This document shows, piece after piece, positions 31,270 to 34,946 of a stretch of DNA of 34,946 nt. Below the pieces are notes generated by a model. The model saw only the letters and a program-made list of their open reading frames with translations, was not told the origin of the DNA and searched no databases. The DNA comes from Verrucomicrobiaceae bacterium (GTDB lineage Bacteria > Verrucomicrobiota > Verrucomicrobiia > Verrucomicrobiales > Verrucomicrobiaceae). The stretch covers positions 1 to 34,946 of the forward strand of contig JAIXOU010000115.1 in NCBI GenBank assembly GCA_027486585.1, given 5' to 3'. The position numbers were made by a program, and so were the translations under genes. The stretch's first letter is position 1. Each line of letters opens with the position of its first letter.

Positions 31270-32184
31270 CTAGAAACCCGTGTAGGCCTTCAATTCTGCC
31301 AGGCGTCCGGCGATATCGGCCTGGGTGACGTTTTGCAGTTTGTGGGTGCTGAAGGCTTCGCAGGTGTAGCTGGCGGTGACGCTGCCGTGGACGACGGCCT
31401 GAACGAGGTCGGCAAAAGTGGGCTTGGTCTTGCCATTGGCGCTGAGCCAGCCGGCCATGCCGCCGAGGAAGCTGTCGCCAGCACCGGTGGGGTCAAAGAC
31501 GGAGTCCAGCGGGTAGGCGGAGCAAGAGAAGAAGTCCTCGGGCTTTTCACCAAAGAGGTAGCTGCCGTGCTCGCCGCGCTTCACGACGACAAAGCGCGGG
31601 CCTTTGGATTGCAGCTTGCGGCCGGCTTCAACGAGGTTGGTGGTCTGGGCGAATTCTTTGGCCTCGCCGTCGTTGATGACGAGAAGATCGATCTTTTTCA
31701 TCACGTCATGCAGGCGCTCATTGGCGATGCTGATCCAGAGATCCATGGTGTCGGCAATGACGAAATCGGCATCGGTGAATTGCTCCAGGGTCTGCATTTG
31801 ATTGTCCGGGCTCATGTTGGCCAAAACTGCAATCTTAGCCGCAGCGGCGGTGGCATTGAGTTTAGGCAACCACGTTTCCAGAACGTTGATACCGACGGCA
31901 TGCGTGGTGCGATTGTTCATGTCCTCATGGTATTCACCGCTCCAGGTGAATGAAGCGCCACTGCTGCGCTCGAGACCCTCAAGCGTGATGCCTTTGCTGC
32001 CGAGCAGGTTCAGGTGAGCCTCTGGGAAATCATGACCGATGATGCCAACGAGATGGATCGGCTGGGTGAAGATGCTGGCAGCGAGGGCTGCATAGGCTGC
32101 GGAGCCACCGAGCAGGTTCTCCTGGGAGTCCTTGGTGGTTTTGACATTATCCAGGGCGACGGTTCCGGCGATGGTGACAGACAT
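31270..32184 (-). CDS. PfkB-family carbohydrate/nucleoside kinase
   Basis: This 304-residue kinase of the ribokinase/adenosine kinase family has NLLGGSAAYAALAAS near the start, the first PfkB region, and the signature FDPTGAGDSFLGGMAGWL with the catalytic Asp near the C-terminal third. It would phosphorylate a sugar or nucleoside with ATP. The substrate cannot be set from sequence, although the ATIAGTVALDN-type start (MSVTIAGTVALDNVKTTKDS) resembles uncharacterised PfkB members linked to nucleoside or sugar salvage. The ATG at 32184 fits the family start. It is followed by the phased array and then menB on the same strand. Confidence 0.9.
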   Translation of the reverse strand: MSVTIAGTVALDNVKTTKDSQENLLGGSAAYAALAASIFTQPIHLVGIIGHDFPEAHLNLLGSKGITLEGLERSSGASFTWSGEYHEDMNNRTTHAVGINVLETWLPKLNATAAAAKIAVLANMSPDNQMQTLEQFTDADFVIADTMDLWISIANERLHDVMKKIDLLVINDGEAKEFAQTTNLVEAGRKLQSKGPRFVVVKRGEHGSYLFGEKPEDFFSCSAYPLDSVFDPTGAGDSFLGGMAGWLSANGKTKPTFADLVQAVVHGSVTASYTCEAFSTHKLQNVTQADIAGRLAELKAYTGF

Positions 32185-32322
32185 GAGAAGAGAAGGTGAG
32201 GTGGAATACTGCTTGATTATGCCCCTGATACAGGCGGAATGTACCACAGCGGCAGGGGCGCGGAGTATCCGTTTCTCCTCCGGCGTGTCAATGCCCGATA
32301 CCGCCCATTCCTTTTTCAGTTC

Positions 32323-33591
32323 ATGCGCTTTACCGTTATCCTTATCATGATCGTGCTGCTGCCCATTATGGTCGTGGTGCACTGGTGGGATTATACGGAG
32401 AATCTCCAGCTGCGCTTGGTGGATCAGGCTTCAGCCATTTTAAAAAAGCACGGCGTGCATGGTAGCACCGTGGATGTGCGGTTTCTCGACCTGAGCGTCA
32501 GCGGAGATGCGCAGGATGAGCCGTCTTTAAAGGAGGCCAGCCGAGAACTCGCCGAATTAGGACCTCTGCGTCTGGTCAGTAACCGACTCAGCATCCTAGC
32601 GCGGGTCAGAGCCCGCCTAGCTGAGGAAACGCTGACCATTGATGGCTGGATGGCAGATCAGGATACGGCTGACTCTCTCCGAGGTCTGCTAACAAAGCTA
32701 CGCCCTGACCTGAAGCTGGTGATGGATGATCTGAAAATCTCCTCCTATGTCCGCTGGCCTGAGGGTGAAAAGCTGCCGTTAGAAGAAACCAGCCCGATGC
32801 TGAAACCAATCATCACTGCCCTGCATGTGCCAGCTGCCCTGGATATTAAGCGGCAGGATGGTCGGCTGGTAGTGACTGGAATCTTGCCAACGTTGGAGCT
32901 CAAAGAGGCTATCAAAGAGACCTTAAATCAGCCTTCCCATGGTTTATCCGTGGATGTGAGTAAGCTCCGTGTGACCAGTCACGTGCTGCCAGCCCCATTC
33001 ACCAATCCTGAGGCCATTATGCCGTTTTTACGCAGTTTCTTCAGCACTCCATCCCCAGGAGAATTCAGCATCCTACCCGGTCAAAGCCCCCATCTCAAAG
33101 CCGACACTACCCGCACGCTTGAAAGCGTCTGGCTGAGCACCCTACGACCCATGACAGGAAGCATCAGAGTGAACATGCAATTGGTCCAGCATCCCTCGAT
33201 CTTTCACTTCCCTGGCCGACGCATCCAGACAGCCCTGCCGGAGGACGTGCTGCAAAGCGTCAGCAACCTCATTTCCCACGACTTCGTCCAATTTGCTCCT
33301 AGCAGCAGCTTGTTATCGGCTGAGATGCGCACCCATTTGACCACATTGATCCCTGCCCTGCTGGCAGCAGGACCAGCTTTGCGATTGGTCGTCGGCGGCC
33401 ACCCCGAGCCGAATGGCGATTTGCAGCTAGAATCAGACCTAGCCATGCAGCGGGCAGAACAAGTCAGCTCTTTCTTGATTGAACAAGGTGCCCCCTGCAT
33501 GGAGATTCTGCCGATGGCCTTTGACCCAGTGCCGGCCGATGATCCCCACGCACCTGCATTGCCAAGCAGTGTCGAGATACTCATTCAATAA
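32323..33591 (+). CDS. Membrane-anchored OmpA-like protein with BON-like repeats
   Basis: The ATG at 32323 starts directly at an N-terminal membrane helix (MRFTVILIMIVLLPIMVVVH). The middle ~70-250 has repeated segments like LTIDGWMADQDTADSLRGLL and LVVTGILPTLELKEAIKETL, which resemble BON-type domains. The C-terminal ~120 residues (FAPSSSLLSAEMRTHL to LRLVVGGHPEPNGDLQLESD, AMQRAEQVSSFLI) have the OmpA-C pattern that can bind peptidoglycan. The order (membrane helix, BON-like, OmpA-C) is like that of mycobacterial ArfA. It probably tethers the envelope to the wall. The next gene starts eight bases after its stop. Confidence 0.75.
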   Translation: MRFTVILIMIVLLPIMVVVHWWDYTENLQLRLVDQASAILKKHGVHGSTVDVRFLDLSVSGDAQDEPSLKEASRELAELGPLRLVSNRLSILARVRARLAEETLTIDGWMADQDTADSLRGLLTKLRPDLKLVMDDLKISSYVRWPEGEKLPLEETSPMLKPIITALHVPAALDIKRQDGRLVVTGILPTLELKEAIKETLNQPSHGLSVDVSKLRVTSHVLPAPFTNPEAIMPFLRSFFSTPSPGEFSILPGQSPHLKADTTRTLESVWLSTLRPMTGSIRVNMQLVQHPSIFHFPGRRIQTALPEDVLQSVSNLISHDFVQFAPSSSLLSAEMRTHLTTLIPALLAAGPALRLVVGGHPEPNGDLQLESDLAMQRAEQVSSFLIEQGAPCMEILPMAFDPVPADDPHAPALPSSVEILIQ

Positions 33592-33599
33592 TCACCTTT

Positions 33600-34604
33600 A
33601 TGAAGTTTGAGCTTCCCGCACTCCAATCAGAGCCTTTAATTTACTTCCTGCTGCATAGCGGCGTCTTTGTTTTGATCTTAGGCGCGCTGTTTTTCGCTCT
33701 GGGCTTATGGTTTGGTGGTCTCACTTGGGGGAAGTACAAACTGCAATCAAAAGCCGCCCATGAAGAGAATCAGGCCCTACTGGGGGAGATCGCTGGATTG
33801 AAGCGAAAACTAGCCGAACAAAGCCTGCGCCCGACCACTTCAGCCTCGACAACTCCTGCTTTACTAACGGAAGCACTTCCCAATGTCCGTGAGATTTTTT
33901 CAGAACGCCAGCCCCTCTATCCGACACTGGCGGCGATGCCGACTCCGCCAGAAACTGCGTCCTTAGCGCCAGTAGCCGAGATCCCATATATAGAGCTAGC
34001 CCCAGAGATGCCCGCTTTTATTCCAGCAGCCATTGGGCCCACAGAGGAGCCCAATATCCCTGCTCCACCGCCAAAACCAGTCATCCGAGCTAAAGCCAAA
34101 CTGCCAGCGCCTGAAGAGCCGCTGCCGAGCACCGCCGAGCCCATGATGGAGGTAGAACCCTTTGGTTTTCTCATAGCCGAACCCGCCGCGACTCAGCCAC
34201 CGACCACAAAAGAAGTCCCTACGGCTCTAGACTCCATCATTAAAGGCAAGCCGGGCACCAAGCCTGCTCGTGGAGCGTCAAAAGCGGGCAAGACAGCGAA
34301 GGTCAAATTGCCATCAGCCCCAGCGCCGATCACCGCACCAGAACCAGAGATCGATCCCGCACTGGGTCCTATCTACCGCGAAGCTCCACCGAATGCCGAT
34401 GACTTAACCAAGATCAAAGGGATCGCCACAGTTTTAGCCAAGCGTCTGCATGACCTTGGTGTGCATACCTTTCATCAAATTGCCAGCTGGGAGGACGATC
34501 ACGTACGCGAGTTTTCCAATCGGCTAGCCTTTAAAGATCGCATCACCCGAGAAGGCTGGGTGGAACAGGCGCGCACTCTGGAAAAAGCCCGACAATCCAC
34601 ATGA
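33600..34604 (+). CDS. Membrane protein with Pro/Ala-rich linker and helix-hairpin-helix domain
   Basis: One membrane helix lies near the N-terminus (FLLHSGVFVLILGALFFALG), then a short coiled coil (ENQALLGEIAGLKRKLAEQ). A long Pro/Ala/Thr/Glu-rich linker extends to about residue 255. The end (DDLTKIKGIATVLAKRLHDL, GVHTFHQIASWEDDHVREF) is a helix-hairpin-helix of the type found in DUF4332-like and NADH dehydrogenase-linked proteins, often a DNA- or protein-binding module. It lies in an operon with the OmpA-like gene upstream and an aminotransferase gene whose ATG overlaps its stop. Function is unknown. Confidence 0.75.
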   Translation: MKFELPALQSEPLIYFLLHSGVFVLILGALFFALGLWFGGLTWGKYKLQSKAAHEENQALLGEIAGLKRKLAEQSLRPTTSASTTPALLTEALPNVREIFSERQPLYPTLAAMPTPPETASLAPVAEIPYIELAPEMPAFIPAAIGPTEEPNIPAPPPKPVIRAKAKLPAPEEPLPSTAEPMMEVEPFGFLIAEPAATQPPTTKEVPTALDSIIKGKPGTKPARGASKAGKTAKVKLPSAPAPITAPEPEIDPALGPIYREAPPNADDLTKIKGIATVLAKRLHDLGVHTFHQIASWEDDHVREFSNRLAFKDRITREGWVEQARTLEKARQST

Positions 34605-34946
34605 GCACCTCTCAAATACCTTTCTCCGACATCGGCAATCGGCTCGCTGGGCCGAGCGGCATTCAGGAGCTCATGGATGACTGCGGGCAGGCACTGACAC
34701 TTCACCCAGACATGAGAATGCTCGGTGGCGGACAGCCAGCAGCAATCCCCGAAGTACAAGCCATCTGGCGGCAACGGATGAGCGAGCTTTTGGCCGATGG
34801 CGCTGCCCTGGATAAGACGCTCCTGAACTATGATCCACCGGGAGGTAATCCGCTCTTCCGGGAAGCCATGGCGGGCTTTCTGAAACGCGAATGCGGCTGG
34901 GATGTCAGCCGCGAAAACATTGCGGTCATGCCCAGCAGTCAGAGCG
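34601..34946 (+). CDS. avtA: Valine-pyruvate aminotransferase, N-terminal part (partial)
   Basis: The 115 codons before the window edge read SDIGNRLAGPSGIQELMDDC, then MLGGGQPAAIPEVQ, LLNYDPPGGNPLFREAM and LKRECGWDVSRENIAVMPSS. These match the start of AvtA, a fold-type I PLP enzyme that converts between valine and alanine with their keto acids. The ATG overlaps the stop of the preceding gene (ATGA). The lysine that holds PLP lies beyond the window. Assignment to AvtA rather than another class I aminotransferase rests on the SGI-LMDD and MLGGG-PA-IP blocks. Confidence 0.85.
   Translation, partial: MSTSQIPFSDIGNRLAGPSGIQELMDDCGQALTLHPDMRMLGGGQPAAIPEVQAIWRQRMSELLADGAALDKTLLNYDPPGGNPLFREAMAGFLKRECGWDVSRENIAVMPSSQS

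Overview
The window looks like chromosomal DNA of a Verrucomicrobiota bacterium, probably Verrucomicrobiaceae (Prosthecobacter or Verrucomicrobium-like). This is inferred from gene content and style, not from a marker gene. The clues are a Tat-exported Gfo/Idh/MocA oxidoreductase, a secreted DUF1080 protein, SUMF1, FHA and lipoprotein genes of unusual architecture, a menaquinone gene (menB), and many long low-complexity exported proteins. I see no rRNA, tRNA or CRISPR array.

Layout. 1-119 is the end of an IS3-family insertion sequence. 180-3158 holds a small membrane protein facing a minus-strand run of a DUF5685-like Cys-tailed protein, cytidine deaminase and an exported glutamate-racemase-like enzyme. 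3202-4063 is a vapBC toxin-antitoxin pair between two copies of the 3' end of the neighbouring DUF1080 gene. 4045-11381 is mostly housekeeping and envelope genes on the minus strand (DUF1080, FHA coiled-coil, gcvH, leuD, membrane protein, oxidoreductase, exported Ala/Pro-rich protein), with two small plus-strand genes. 11597-18128 is a polysaccharide cluster: a double GT4 glycosyltransferase, an AsnB-type amidotransferase and an O-antigen ligase/polymerase on plus, converging on and overlapping a GT4 gene on minus. 18220-24309 is a minus-strand series of unusual exported or membrane proteins: an 11-unit helical repeat protein, a protein with 21 Asp-rich 15-residue repeats, a SUMF1 protein with a coiled-coil region, and a small secreted repeat protein.

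24438-30300 is an accessory island. Its ends and interior are marked by repeated fragments of the 3' end of menB, whose intact copy is at 30298-31110. Between the fragments lie an FnIII protein, two lipoproteins, a lipase-like lipoprotein, a nucleotidyltransferase plus a 73-aa partner, a DUF4160-DUF2442 pair, and three copies of a hairpin repeat. The remnant of a second DUF2442 gene is also present. The pattern suggests repeated insertion or duplication of small cargo cassettes at the menB 3' end. The vapBC locus shows the same arrangement on a smaller scale.

31111-34946 holds a 10-bp-phased inverted array of GTTKAC motifs between menB and a PfkB-family kinase gene. A divergent plus-strand operon follows: an OmpA-like membrane protein, a helix-hairpin-helix membrane protein, and the start of a valine-pyruvate aminotransferase gene that runs off the window.

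Most likely novelty: the menB 3'-end cassette island, followed by the vapBC parallel, the nucleotidyltransferase pair, and the phased GTTKAC array.
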